Assembly: GCA_963812245.1 (NCBI GenBank)
Contig: CAWEUK010000003.1
Location: 186,001 to 250,000 of the forward strand
Direction: 5' to 3'
Length of the DNA stretch: 64,000 bases
Source: Salsipaludibacter sp963812245
Lineage (GTDB): Bacteria; Actinomycetota; Nitriliruptoria; Nitriliruptorales; Nitriliruptoraceae
A program made the translations under genes and the position numbers. The notes beneath the pieces are model-generated. The model saw only the letters and a list, made by a program, of their open reading frames with translations. It ran no database searches and was not told where the DNA came from. This document shows, in pieces, positions 29,600-38,109 of the stretch. How positions within the stretch are numbered: position 1 is the first letter of the stretch; every line of letters begins with the position of its first letter.

Positions 29600-30065
29600 A
29601 CCACGGCCGGGTCTGACCAGTGCGGTCGTGACCGCCGGGCGAGCCGCCACGATCGGGCGCCGCAGCCCGCCGTCGTGCATGGCCGGCAGTCGTGCAGGCG
29701 GATGGAAGCATGCAGGCCGCTCGACGGTTGCATTCGCTGGTGGCCGGTCCGGGGCCGGCCGCAGGCGATGACAGGCATGCACATGCAACGTGGGGTTTGC
29801 GTTTCGACCCTCCGACAGGGTTGCATCGTCGACGCGCCGATGACGTTGGGACGCCATGGCCACCGCGTTCGATCCACCGCCGCCTGCACTGCAGACGCCG
29901 GCCAGCCGTCGGCATGCGCACAGGTCGTCCTGCGCGGTTCCTGGCCATGCACCCGACGGCCTTCACGCGCACGCGGCGATCGCCACCGCCACCGCGTGGT
30001 CACCGTGTGCCCGGGCCCGCCCCGCGGTCGCCGCATGAGCCGACGCCGTCGATCGCGAGCGCGAC
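29600..30065. other. gene-free stretch between antiporter and sigma factor
   Basis: 466 bp without a coding frame I can support. It has several TGCATG-like words and a short inverted repeat ACCCT-ccgac-AGGGT near 29807-29822. No clear promoter for the sigma gene is recognised. Confidence 0.5.
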
Positions 30066-30710
30066 GTGTTGTTTCGTCGCTACGTGATGCCAGAACTGCA
30101 ACTCATGTACGCCATGGCCATGCGGATGACGCGTGACCCCCATGACGCCGAGGACCTGGTGCAGGACACGTTGCTGCGTGCCCACCGTGCCATCGACCGA
30201 TTCGATGGTCGGTACCCCCGAGCCTGGCTGCTGACGATCCTGCGCAACACCCAGATCAATCGCGTCCGGAAACGATCTCCCGTGCTCGCATTCGATCCGG
30301 ATGCCCTGTTCGGACGTCTGCCCGAGGCCGAGGGCCGTGACACCGTCGCCGAGGATGCCCTCGGTCGCATCGCCGATCCCGCCGTGGTCGAGGCACTCGC
30401 CCGGTTGTCGGAGAGCCATCGCGCCGTGGTGACGCTGGTGGACGTCGAGGACCTGTCCTACAAGGAGGCAGCCGAGATGTTGGACGTCCCGATCGGGACC
30501 GTCATGTCTCGCCTGCATCGCGCCCGCGCCAACCTGCGGCGATCGCTGGAGAAGCAGCGGCCACGTTCGGAAGGGGGCTGGGATGAACTTCCTCCTGCGC
30601 TGGCGTCGCCCGACCTGTCATCGGGTCCTCCAGGTCCTGCAACAGTTCCTGGACGGCGAACTGGGCCCAGACGACGCCGATTTCGTCAGGGCCCACCTGG
30701 CCGAGTGTGA
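30066..30710 (+). CDS. ECF-family RNA polymerase sigma factor
   Basis: Sigma-2 (MYAMAMRMTRDPHDAEDLVQ, then RAWLLTILRNTQINRVRK) and sigma-4 (LSESHRAVVTLVDVEDLSYK, then DVPIGTVMSRLHRARANLRR) are complete by about residue 160. The drawn frame runs on for ~45 Arg/Pro-rich residues antagonistic in frame to the next gene. Adding one G in the run at 30573-30577 would end the protein after RPRSEGGLG with TGA overlapping the anti-sigma ATG, the usual arrangement; the real gene probably ends near 30586. The start GTG 30066 has no strong ribosome site. Resembles SigR-type factors paired with zinc anti-sigma factors. Confidence 0.85.
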   Translation: MLFRRYVMPELQLMYAMAMRMTRDPHDAEDLVQDTLLRAHRAIDRFDGRYPRAWLLTILRNTQINRVRKRSPVLAFDPDALFGRLPEAEGRDTVAEDALGRIADPAVVEALARLSESHRAVVTLVDVEDLSYKEAAEMLDVPIGTVMSRLHRARANLRRSLEKQRPRSEGGWDELPPALASPDLSSGPPGPATVPGRRTGPRRRRFRQGPPGRV

Positions 30711-30849
30711 TCGCTGCAGCGTCGAGGCCGAGATCTACGAACAGGTCATCCAGTCGTTGGCTGCCCTGCGACCGGAGCCCGACCGCGCCGCCCTCGCGCG
30801 CCTGGAAGCCGAGGCCGAACGGCTGCTCGCCGGCCCCGACATCGCCTGA
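30583..30849 (+). CDS. zinc-binding anti-sigma factor (ZAS)
   Basis: 88 residues with the zinc anti-sigma motif: an early Cys (TCHRVLQVLQQFLDGEL) and HLAECDRC, giving the H-x3-C-x2-C signature seen in RsrA. No transmembrane helix, so it is cytoplasmic. In the family, oxidation of the zinc-thiol site releases the sigma factor. It immediately follows its likely partner sigma gene. GGAAGGGGG lies upstream of the ATG. Redox sensing is inferred from the motif. Confidence 0.83.
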   Translation: MNFLLRWRRPTCHRVLQVLQQFLDGELGPDDADFVRAHLAECDRCSVEAEIYEQVIQSLAALRPEPDRAALARLEAEAERLLAGPDIA

Positions 30850-30890
30850 CGTCGCGGGCCACGGCGTCGCCCGCTCGCAGCAGGATGCGC

Positions 30891-31473
30891 TCAGCGCTCC
30901 AGGTCGATGGTGACGGTCGCACCACCCCAGCCGTTGACCAGGTCGCGGCCCTCGACCGTGATGGTCGTGACGTCGGCCGGAATCGTCGACGCCCGTTCAG
31001 GCTGCGGGTGAAGGGTTGCTCGGAAGCATGGTCGTGGGTCAGTTCTCGCACGCCCAGCACCGTCCGTCGGGTGCCAGCACGCGGAAGGCGTCGGCGTATC
31101 GTTCCGGCGTGTCGTAGGGCGAGGAGATCGTTGCCGCGACCGTCCAGGCGCCGTCCGTGGCGGTGGCCGCGACGGCCAGGACGTCGGGGAACTCCTGGGC
31201 GTCGGGGTCGACGGCGGCAGCCGACGACGACGCGTCCGACGACGACGCACCCGGCGACGAAGCGCCCGACGACGTCGGCGCCGTCGTCACGCTGGCACCA
31301 GCGGTCGCGGTCGACGCATCGGTTGTCGCAGGCGTCACGGGGTCGCCACTGGCGCCACAGCCCACGAGCAGGGCCGAGATCAGGGCTGCGACCGCCAGAC
31401 GCGGGGCAGCGCCACGGCGGTGAGATCGTGCGGTGCAGCGAGTGCGAATCGTGTCCCCAGCGCGGGTCACCAT
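30891..31473 (-). CDS. conserved lipoprotein of unknown function (frameshifted)
   Basis: ATG 31473 opens a protein with a signal peptide and lipobox (ISALLVGCG, Cys about residue 34), then a Ser/Thr/Ala/Asp linker. The C-terminal domain is spread over three frames: YADAFRVLAPDG, then TVLGVRELTHDHASEQPF, then VEGRDLVNGWGGATVTIDL. One missing G at about 31061-31069 and another at about 30989-30998 restore a ~194-residue protein. The domain is a conserved extracytoplasmic beta-sandwich-like unit without a known role. Convergent with the anti-sigma gene (41 bp apart). Confidence 0.68.
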
Positions 31474-31648
31474 GTGTGTGGATCCGTTTTGTGGCGGCGC
31501 GTCGACCGTATCCGCACGCCCTTCTCGCCCGCCGACACGCGGATCCACCCGCGACCAGGGTGGCAAGCATCTAGGCTGCGAGGACCGCCGGCGCGCCACG
31601 GGCAGGACCGCACGGCAGCCCGGTCGAAGACACGGGACGGAGTCCGAT

Positions 31649-33116
31649 GTGGCCGATGCGCGACCGGCCGACCGGTCCGCCACGACCCTGGTGGCGGGCT
31701 TCGCGGACGGCTCGCTGTCGCCGGTCGAGGTCCTCGACGACGTCCTGACCCGCATCGACGCGCTCGAACCCCACGTGCAGGCGCTGTATGCGGCGGATCC
31801 GGACGCGGCGCGGATCGCTGCAGCGGCCTCGGCCCGACGGTGGGAGTCCGGCACCCCGGCCGGCGCGATCGACGGGGTCCCGATCACGCTCAAGGAGAAC
31901 ATCCCGACGCGCGGCACGCCGGTCCCGTCGGGCACGGCAGCGACCGTGCTGGAGCCTGCGCCTGCCGACGGGCCGCCGGCTGCACGGGTGCGGGAGGCCG
32001 GCGGCGTCCTGTTGGGCAAGACCACCATGCCCGACTGGGGGATGCTGTCGTCGGGCCTGTCCAGTTTCCACCCGCTGGCCCGGAACCCGTGGAACCTGGC
32101 CTGGAATCCCGGTGGGTCCAGCGCTGGTGCCTGTGCCGCCGGCGCAGCCGGGTACGGGCCCCTGCACGTGGGTTCCGACATCGGCGGATCACTGCGGCTG
32201 CCGGCTGCATGGACGGCCCTGGTCGCGCTGAAGCCGCACGTGGGGGCGCGTGCCGGTGGCGCCGCCGTACTGGGGCCGGGTCGTGGGTCCGATCGCGCGC
32301 ACGGTCGCCGACTGTGCGCTGCTGCTGGGGGTGTTGTCGGGCCCTGACCCCGACGATCGTGACCACCTCAGCCTGCCACCGCCCGGGCCAGACCGCGCCA
32401 CTGCCGACCTCGATGGCTTCGACCCGGCCGGGATGCGGATCGGGTTCCACCTCGATGCCGGCGCCGGGATGGCCGTGGACCCCCGGATCGCCGCGGCCGT
32501 GCGTGCCGCCGTGGACGTGTTCGCCGACGCCGGTGCCGAGGTCGACGAGATCGACCCGTTCATGACGCCCCAGTTCCTCGCGGACCTCGACCTGTTCTGG
32601 CGCGTGCGCGGGTGGGAGGTCTTCCGCAGTCTCGACCCGGACGCCCAGCGCGTGGTGCTGCCCTACATCGCCGACTGGTGTCGTGGTGGTGCCGACGTCG
32701 ACGGCCACGTCGTCATGCGCTGTGCCAACCAGCAACTGGAGGTGGGCCGCGTCACCGTCGCGGCGACCCGACCCTACGATCTGGTCCTGTCGCCGGTGTC
32801 GCCCAACGCTGCGTTCCCCGCCGAGTGGCCCGGTCCCACCAACGACGTGTCCCGGGCGATGCACCACATCGCGTTCACCGTCCCCTACAACTTCTCCCAC
32901 CAACCCGCCCTGTCGGTGAATGCCGGGTTCACCGACGACGGTGCACCGATCGGGCTGCAGATCGCGGGCCCCAGGTTCGACGATGCCGGGGTCCTGGCGG
33001 CCGGGGCCTGGTGGGAGCGCAACCGACCGCCGGCGGCGACGCCGACGTGGCCGCCGCCCGGCGTTGCCGACCTGGACCCGCCCGCGCCGTCGGGTCGGAC
33101 GCCCGGCCCGGCCTGA
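31649..33116 (+). CDS. amidase, AS family (frameshifted)
   Basis: Amidase-signature hydrolase of about 488 residues. Catalytic Lys lies in VPITLKENIPTRG; the cis-Ser and nucleophile Ser are in NPGGSSAGACAAGAAGYG with GSDIGGSLRLPAA. One extra G in the run at 32242-32246 shifts the frame; removing it joins LKPHVG to RVPVAPPYWGRVVG, then PIARTVADCALLLGVL and the normal C-terminal half with FTVPYNFSHQPALSVNAG. GTG 31649 has GGAG 6 bases upstream. Substrate unknown. An aminotransferase gene follows 166 bp later. Confidence 0.85.
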
Positions 33117-33282
33117 CCTGCCACCTGCCCGCCGGGCCGTCCGCCCGACGCCCGCTGCCCGACGTCCGCTGCCCGACGCCCGCTGCCCGACGACTGCCCG
33201 CCCGACCTGGCCGCCCGACCCTGCCCCCGAGCCCGTGCGACGATGCCGACCAGGTCGTCTGCCGGGCAGACAGGACCTCGAG

Positions 33283-34682
33283 ATGTCGCACGCGAACCCC
33301 TCATCCTCCTCGTTGCCCTCGAGCGCACCCCCGCGACCGGACGTCGGGTGCCGTCGACGGTGCCACGATCCGCGCCGAGGACCGCGCCCACGTGTTCCAC
33401 AGCTGGTCGGCGCAGGCCGCCATCGATCCGATGCCCATCGTGGCTGCCCAGGGCTGCTGGTTCTGGGATGACGAGGGCACTCGCTACTTCGACCTGGCGG
33501 CCCAACTGGTCAACGTCAATCTCGGCCATCGCCACCCCGACATCGTGGCTGCCATCCAGGCCCAGGCCGACCGCCTCACGATGGTCGCACCTGCCTTCGC
33601 CAACGACATGCGGTCACGGCTGGCGCGGATGGTCGTGGAGCGTGCCCCGGACAACATGGCGAAGGTCTTCTTCACCAACGGCGGTGCCGACGCCAACGAG
33701 CACGCCGTGCGGATGGCGCGCCTGCACACGGGCAGGACCAAGGTGCTGACCGCCTACGGCAGCTATCACGGTGGCACCGACGTGACCATGGCGATGACGA
33801 TGGAACCGCGCGGCTGGATGATCGACGAGGCACCCGGGTTCGTGCACTTCTTCCGCCCGCACCTGTACCGATCGGTGTTCGACGCCGACGACTGGGAGGA
33901 GGAGTCCGAGCGCGCGCTTGCCCACCTCGAGGCCGTCATCCTGCAACGAGGGACCCCACACGATCGCGGCGGTGGCGTTCGAGACCGTGGTCGGGACCAA
34001 CGGCGCACTGGCGCCGCCCGACGGCTACCTGGAGGGTGTGCGAGCACTGTGCGACGCCCACGGGATCCTGCTGATCCTCGACGAGGTCATGGTGGGCTTC
34101 GGCCGCGTCGGTGAGTGGTTCGCGGTCCAGCGCTGGGACGTGGAACCCGACCTCATCACCTTTGCCAAGGGCGTCAACTCCGGGTACGTGCCCCTGGGTG
34201 GGGTGGTGATGTCGGACGCCGTCGCGGCCACGTTCGACCACCAGCCATATCCCGGCGGGCTGACCTATTCCGGTCATCCGCTGGCCTGTGCGGCCGGGGT
34301 CGCCACCATCGAGGTGATGGAGCGTGACGACATCCTGGAGCACGTGCGGTCGATCGAGCCGTGGTTGGAGGAGGAGATTGCCGGGCTGGCCGAGCGCCAC
34401 GACAGTGTGGGCGACATCCGGGGGCTGGGCATGTTCTGGGCCATCGAACTGGTGACCGATCGGTCCACCCGTGAACCCCTGGTGCCACTGGTCCACGGTC
34501 TCCAGTCACCGATGACCGACGTCGTGGCGGCCTGCCGGGCCGGTGGCGTGTGGCCCTTCGCCCACCAGAACAGGATCCAGTTCGCCCCGCCACTGGTCGC
34601 CACGCGCAGGGAGTTGGCCTGGGTCGTCGACGTCGTCGACGAGGCCCTGGACGTCGCCGACCGTCATGTCACGTCGCGGTGA
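33283..34682 (+). CDS. class III aminotransferase (frameshifted)
   Basis: PLP-dependent aminotransferase, about 465 residues after correction. N-terminal VFHSWSAQ and GCWFWDDEGTRYFDL, PLP phosphate loop FTNGGADANEHAVRMAR, AYGSYHGGT, ILDEVMVGFGRVGEWF and the Schiff-base lysine in LITFAKGVNSGYVPLGG. Two breaks: an extra G near 33346-33348 (between PRPDVG and AVDGATIRAED) and an extra base near 33947 (between AVILQ and EGPHTIAAV). ATG 33283 has AGGA 7-8 bases upstream. The WSxQ opening is shared with omega-amino acid and taurine:pyruvate transaminases; exact donor not assignable. Confidence 0.84.
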
Positions 34683-34878
34683 TCGCTGGCGCCCGATGCC
34701 GCTCGATGGGCCCCTGACCGCCCAGTCACGGCCGTGTCGGTGACGCGAGCGTGGTCCACGGCCATCGGGTGGGCGAGGTCGGGCCCTGTGGGGTTTGGGC
34801 TGTCGTGATCGGGGGCACGCTCCCGCGCGATGCACCGACAGGGTGCACGCGCGTGCCACCCCACCGACAGGAGCCTCA

Positions 34879-35427
34879 ATGCCAGACGTCGTTGACCTGA
34901 TCATCTCCGACCACCGTGAACTGCAGGACAAGTTCGCTCGCATGCGCAGCACGCCGGACGAGCGCCCGATGTTGGTCCCCGTGGTCGCTGCCCTGCTCGT
35001 CGCGCACAGCCGTGCCGAGGAGGAGGAGGTCTACCCGGTTGCTCGTGACGAAGCGGGCGAGTCGGACGAGGTCGCGCACAGCCAGGAAGAACACATCGAG
35101 GCCGAGGAACTCCTCGAACGACTGCAGGACCTCGATCACACCAGCTCCGAGTTCGACGACGTCCTCGAGGAACTGATGGAGGCGGTCTCCCACCACATCG
35201 AGGAAGAGGAGGAGTCCGTCCTGCCGGGCCTGCGCACGCAGCTTTCCGACCAGCGACGCGACGAGCTGGGGGAGGCCTTCATCCGCAGTCGTGACGACCA
35301 CATGGGCGAACAGGCTGGTGACGCCACCAAGGAGCAGTTGCTCCAGCAGGCACGCAACGCCGGTCTGGACGTCACCTCCTCGATGTCCAAGGCACGGATC
35401 CAGCGGCGCCTGTCCGACCTGACCTGA
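34879..35427 (+). CDS. hemerythrin-like HHE cation-binding protein
   Basis: A 182-residue, very acidic four-helix protein. Candidate di-iron ligands: DHRELQ (His ~12), AHSRAEEEEVYP, SQEEHIEAEEL and SHHIEEEEESVLP, the HHE pattern. The last ~40 residues (KEQLLQQARNAGLDVTSS, then KARIQRRL) look like a short SAP/Rho-N-like helical tail. Hemerythrin-like proteins bind O2, NO or sense redox. AGGAG sits 6 bases before the ATG. Monocistronic. Confidence 0.87.
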   Translation: MPDVVDLIISDHRELQDKFARMRSTPDERPMLVPVVAALLVAHSRAEEEEVYPVARDEAGESDEVAHSQEEHIEAEELLERLQDLDHTSSEFDDVLEELMEAVSHHIEEEEESVLPGLRTQLSDQRRDELGEAFIRSRDDHMGEQAGDATKEQLLQQARNAGLDVTSSMSKARIQRRLSDLT

Positions 35428-35499
35428 GCCAGGCAGCTCCCGGGTGGTCACGCGTCACGGCACACTGTGCCCACGGACCGTGATCGAGGAGGGCTCGAG

Positions 35500-36699
35500 G
35501 TGCACAGGCGCGTCGCAGCACTGGGCCTCGCCGCAGCCGTGACCCTGGCCGCATGCGGCCAGGCGACAGCCCGAGTCGGCACCGACGCAGGGCCGCTGGA
35601 CACCGTCACGGCGGCTGCCCAGGACCCGACGGCAGGGGCCACGCCCGGCACGCCACCCCAGGCCTCGAGGCCGCCCGCTCCCGAGACGTCGCCGCCCGAC
35701 GATGCCACCGACCAGCCATCCGACACCCCGACCGACGTCCCGTCCGACCAGCCATCCGACAACGCCAGCGACGAGCCGTCCGAGGATGCCTCCCAGGTCG
35801 AGGTGCCGCCCCCGGACCTCGAACTCGACGGATGGGATCTGCGGGTCGTGGGGCTGATCGACCCGGCGCGCGCCGATGTCCTCAACGTGTTCGCCCAGCG
35901 ACCCGTGGTGGTGATCCTGCACGCCCAGGCCGACACCGTCGAGGGCGAGGACGGCGATCCACCCGCCGATGACGCCGCCGTCATCGACGTGGTGGACGTG
36001 CAGGTGGAGTTGGACAGTGGTGCCGTGCTGAACGAACTGGGCGTGTTCACCGGAGCCACGACGGTCGAGTGCCCGGCACAAGTCGAGCGGCGCATCATCC
36101 TCCGGGCGGGGCAGGGGCAACGCACGTGTGCCGTCTTCGACGTGCCGGGAACGGCCGAGGTCGCCGCCGTGTCCGTGGCCGCGGTCGGGGGTGAGGCCGC
36201 CGTCGACGCCGACGGCCTGCCGGTGGTCACGTCGCTGTCGGCGATGGAGGCACTGGACATCGGGGTGCCCGAGTCGACCCTGGCGCTGGGGGAAGTCGTC
36301 GAGGTCGAGGTGGACACCGCGGTTGGGGATGCCACCGTGGACATGGCGGTCACGGCCGCCGAGGTGGTCGACGAGGACGATGGCCGCCTGGTCGGCGTCA
36401 CCGTCGAGATGTCCTCCGACGTCGCGTTGTTCGATGTGCGCCTGGAACCGGAGATGTTCGCGGCCCTGTCGCCCGACGGCGTGCAACGCACCCGCCTGCT
36501 CGACGAGACGGCCGCTGACTGCCGGGGGACCGCCAGCATCGACGTGCCCGCGGGCGAAGCGGTCAGTTTCTGCGTCCCCGTGCTGGTGCCAGACGACGCG
36601 ATCACGAGCCACGCCCGATTCTCGCGGGTCGAGGGGCCACCCCAGGTGTGGCGCGTGCTGCGGGCCGGCGGGACGGCGGGGCCGGGCAGCAACGCCTGA
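35500..36699 (+). CDS. secreted lipoprotein of unknown function
   Basis: A 399-residue protein: signal peptide with lipobox (VTLAACG, Cys ~19), then a Pro/Asp/Ser-rich low-complexity linker (~35-110, SDTPTD repeats), then two beta-rich acidic regions with scattered cysteines (VECPAQVERR, RTCAVFD, DCRGTASID, FCVPV). It resembles extracytoplasmic cell-wall proteins, but I recognise no family. GTG 35500 with GGAGGG upstream is chosen over ATG-like starts further 5'. Followed by a terminator-like hairpin. Confidence 0.7.
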   Translation: MHRRVAALGLAAAVTLAACGQATARVGTDAGPLDTVTAAAQDPTAGATPGTPPQASRPPAPETSPPDDATDQPSDTPTDVPSDQPSDNASDEPSEDASQVEVPPPDLELDGWDLRVVGLIDPARADVLNVFAQRPVVVILHAQADTVEGEDGDPPADDAAVIDVVDVQVELDSGAVLNELGVFTGATTVECPAQVERRIILRAGQGQRTCAVFDVPGTAEVAAVSVAAVGGEAAVDADGLPVVTSLSAMEALDIGVPESTLALGEVVEVEVDTAVGDATVDMAVTAAEVVDEDDGRLVGVTVEMSSDVALFDVRLEPEMFAALSPDGVQRTRLLDETAADCRGTASIDVPAGEAVSFCVPVLVPDDAITSHARFSRVEGPPQVWRVLRAGGTAGPGSNA

Positions 36700-36723
36700 A
36701 CAGTCGCGGCAGCCCTGACTCGG

Positions 36724-36743
36724 TTCGGGGGTTCCACCCCGAA
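36724..36743 (+). terminator. terminator-like hairpin after the lipoprotein
   Basis: A perfect 7-bp inverted repeat TTCGGGG-gttcca-CCCCGAA lies 25 bases after the stop. There is no T-run, as is common for high-GC actinobacterial hairpins. Confidence 0.4.
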
Positions 36744-36826
36744 GGTTCAGGGACAACCCCCACCTGGCGGTCCCGCATGCCTTCCTAGCGTCGACAGCAT
36801 CGTCGTCCACCACTGCCGGGACCTGC

Positions 36827-37930
36827 ATGCCGCCGCCCTCCGCCACGTCCGTGATGGCTCCAACGCTCACCCCGGCGCTGCCCCCGCAGGCCGTGTCCGT
36901 CGACCGAGCCGGCAGCGAGTCGGCCGCGCCCGGACGGCTCGCGCTGGCCGGATGGGTCGCGCTGGGCATCGGCCTCGTGACGATCGTCGCCGCGCTGCTG
37001 GCATGGTGGGTCGGTCCGGGTGAGTTGGTGGCGGCAGTGGCAGGGATGGCACCCGGGTGGCTGGTCCTGGCCGCCCTGCTGGAACTGGCGGCACTGGTGT
37101 GCCTGACCGGGGTGCAGGTGGCCACGTTCCGCATCACGGCCGGGCGACTGCCGTTCGCGGAAGCCGCAGCCGTCGCCCTCGGGTCCTTCAGCCTGTCCCA
37201 GTTGCTGCCGGCCGGTGGGGCGGCAGGCGGCGTGTTCGCGACCCGTCGCCTGACGCGACGAACCGACGGGGTGACTGCAGCCACCTCGGTCGTACTGGCA
37301 GCCGCGTGCAGTCTCGGCATGCTCGGAGCCATCGTGACCGTTGGCGGCCTGGCGTCGGCCGCCCTGGGCACCGGGAGTGCCACGGTGGCGCTGGTCACGG
37401 GGGCGGCGACGCTGCTGGCCGTGATCGCGGCCGTGCTGGGGGTCGCGGCGCTGCGAGATCCGGCGCGGCGTCGCCGCCTGGTCGCGTGGGTGGCCACGCG
37501 GACGGGCCGCGGTCCGTCCGCGCAGCAGTCATGGATCGCGGCGATCGAACGGCAGGTCGACATCGTGCGCACGCCGCGCCGCCTGCTGCCGGCGCTGGCG
37601 TGGGCAGGTGCAGCATGGACGTTGGACGTGGCCGTGCTGGGCGTGGTGACCCACGCAGTCGGCGTCGACGTGCCGATCACCGGCATCCTCGCGGCCTACG
37701 GGATGGCCAACCTGGCCAACGCCGTGCCGTTGACGCCCGGCGGGGTCGGCCTGGTGGAGGCAGGCCTGGCGGGGACCTTCGTGGCGATGGGAGTCGACCC
37801 CGGGGCCGCCGCCGTGGCGGCGCTGGGCTATCGGTTGGTCGGCGACATGTTCCCCGTCATGCTGGCCGGTCCGGTGCTGCTCATGACGCGCCGCGCAGGT
37901 CGAGCAGCGGTGGCGCCCGGCCTCGCCTGA
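36827..37930 (+). CDS. YbhN/UPF0104 family membrane protein
   Basis: 367 residues, about eight transmembrane helices, related to the flippase domain of lysylphosphatidylglycerol synthase. Family marks: SFSLSQLLPAGGAAGG after helix 3 and ANAVPLTPGGVGLVEAGL near the C-terminus. The N-terminal ~35 residues are a Pro/Ser-rich cytoplasmic tail. Members of this family act in lipid or glycolipid translocation; the substrate is not predictable here. It is alone, 127 bp after the lipoprotein gene. Confidence 0.82.
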   Translation: MPPPSATSVMAPTLTPALPPQAVSVDRAGSESAAPGRLALAGWVALGIGLVTIVAALLAWWVGPGELVAAVAGMAPGWLVLAALLELAALVCLTGVQVATFRITAGRLPFAEAAAVALGSFSLSQLLPAGGAAGGVFATRRLTRRTDGVTAATSVVLAAACSLGMLGAIVTVGGLASAALGTGSATVALVTGAATLLAVIAAVLGVAALRDPARRRRLVAWVATRTGRGPSAQQSWIAAIERQVDIVRTPRRLLPALAWAGAAWTLDVAVLGVVTHAVGVDVPITGILAAYGMANLANAVPLTPGGVGLVEAGLAGTFVAMGVDPGAAAVAALGYRLVGDMFPVMLAGPVLLMTRRAGRAAVAPGLA

Positions 37931-38091
37931 GGTCCACGACGCTCCGAGGCCTGGATTGCGACGTTCGCCGGGTCTCCTCCGCCTCGACCCCGGCGATCTT
38001 GCGCTGCCCGCCCGCCTTCGACAGCCCATTGCTGCGGCCGGTGCTGTCACGTTCCACAGGAAGACATCAGGGTGTCCACGATGTCACAGTG

Positions 38092-38106
38092 AGAACGTAT
38101 GTTCGA
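38092..38106 (+). promoter_or_regulatory. LexA (SOS) box overlapping a leaderless -10
   Basis: GAAC-gtat-GTTCGA matches the actinobacterial SOS box core (GAAC-N4-GTTC). Within it TATGTT (38098-38103) is a -10-like hexamer ending 6 bases before the ATG at 38110, the spacing of a leaderless start. LexA binding here would block transcription until DNA damage. Confidence 0.6.
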
Positions 38107-38109
38107 TGC

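Noticed and set aside
28514..30036. Long minus-strand frames over the antiporter
   Set aside because: High-GC shadow frames with repetitive His/Arg/Asp-rich sequence and no domain; the plus-strand antiporter explains the region.
31039..32181. Long minus-strand frame opposite the amidase
   Set aside because: Only the last ~144 codons (from 31473) carry a signal peptide and conserved sequence; the rest mirrors the amidase gene.
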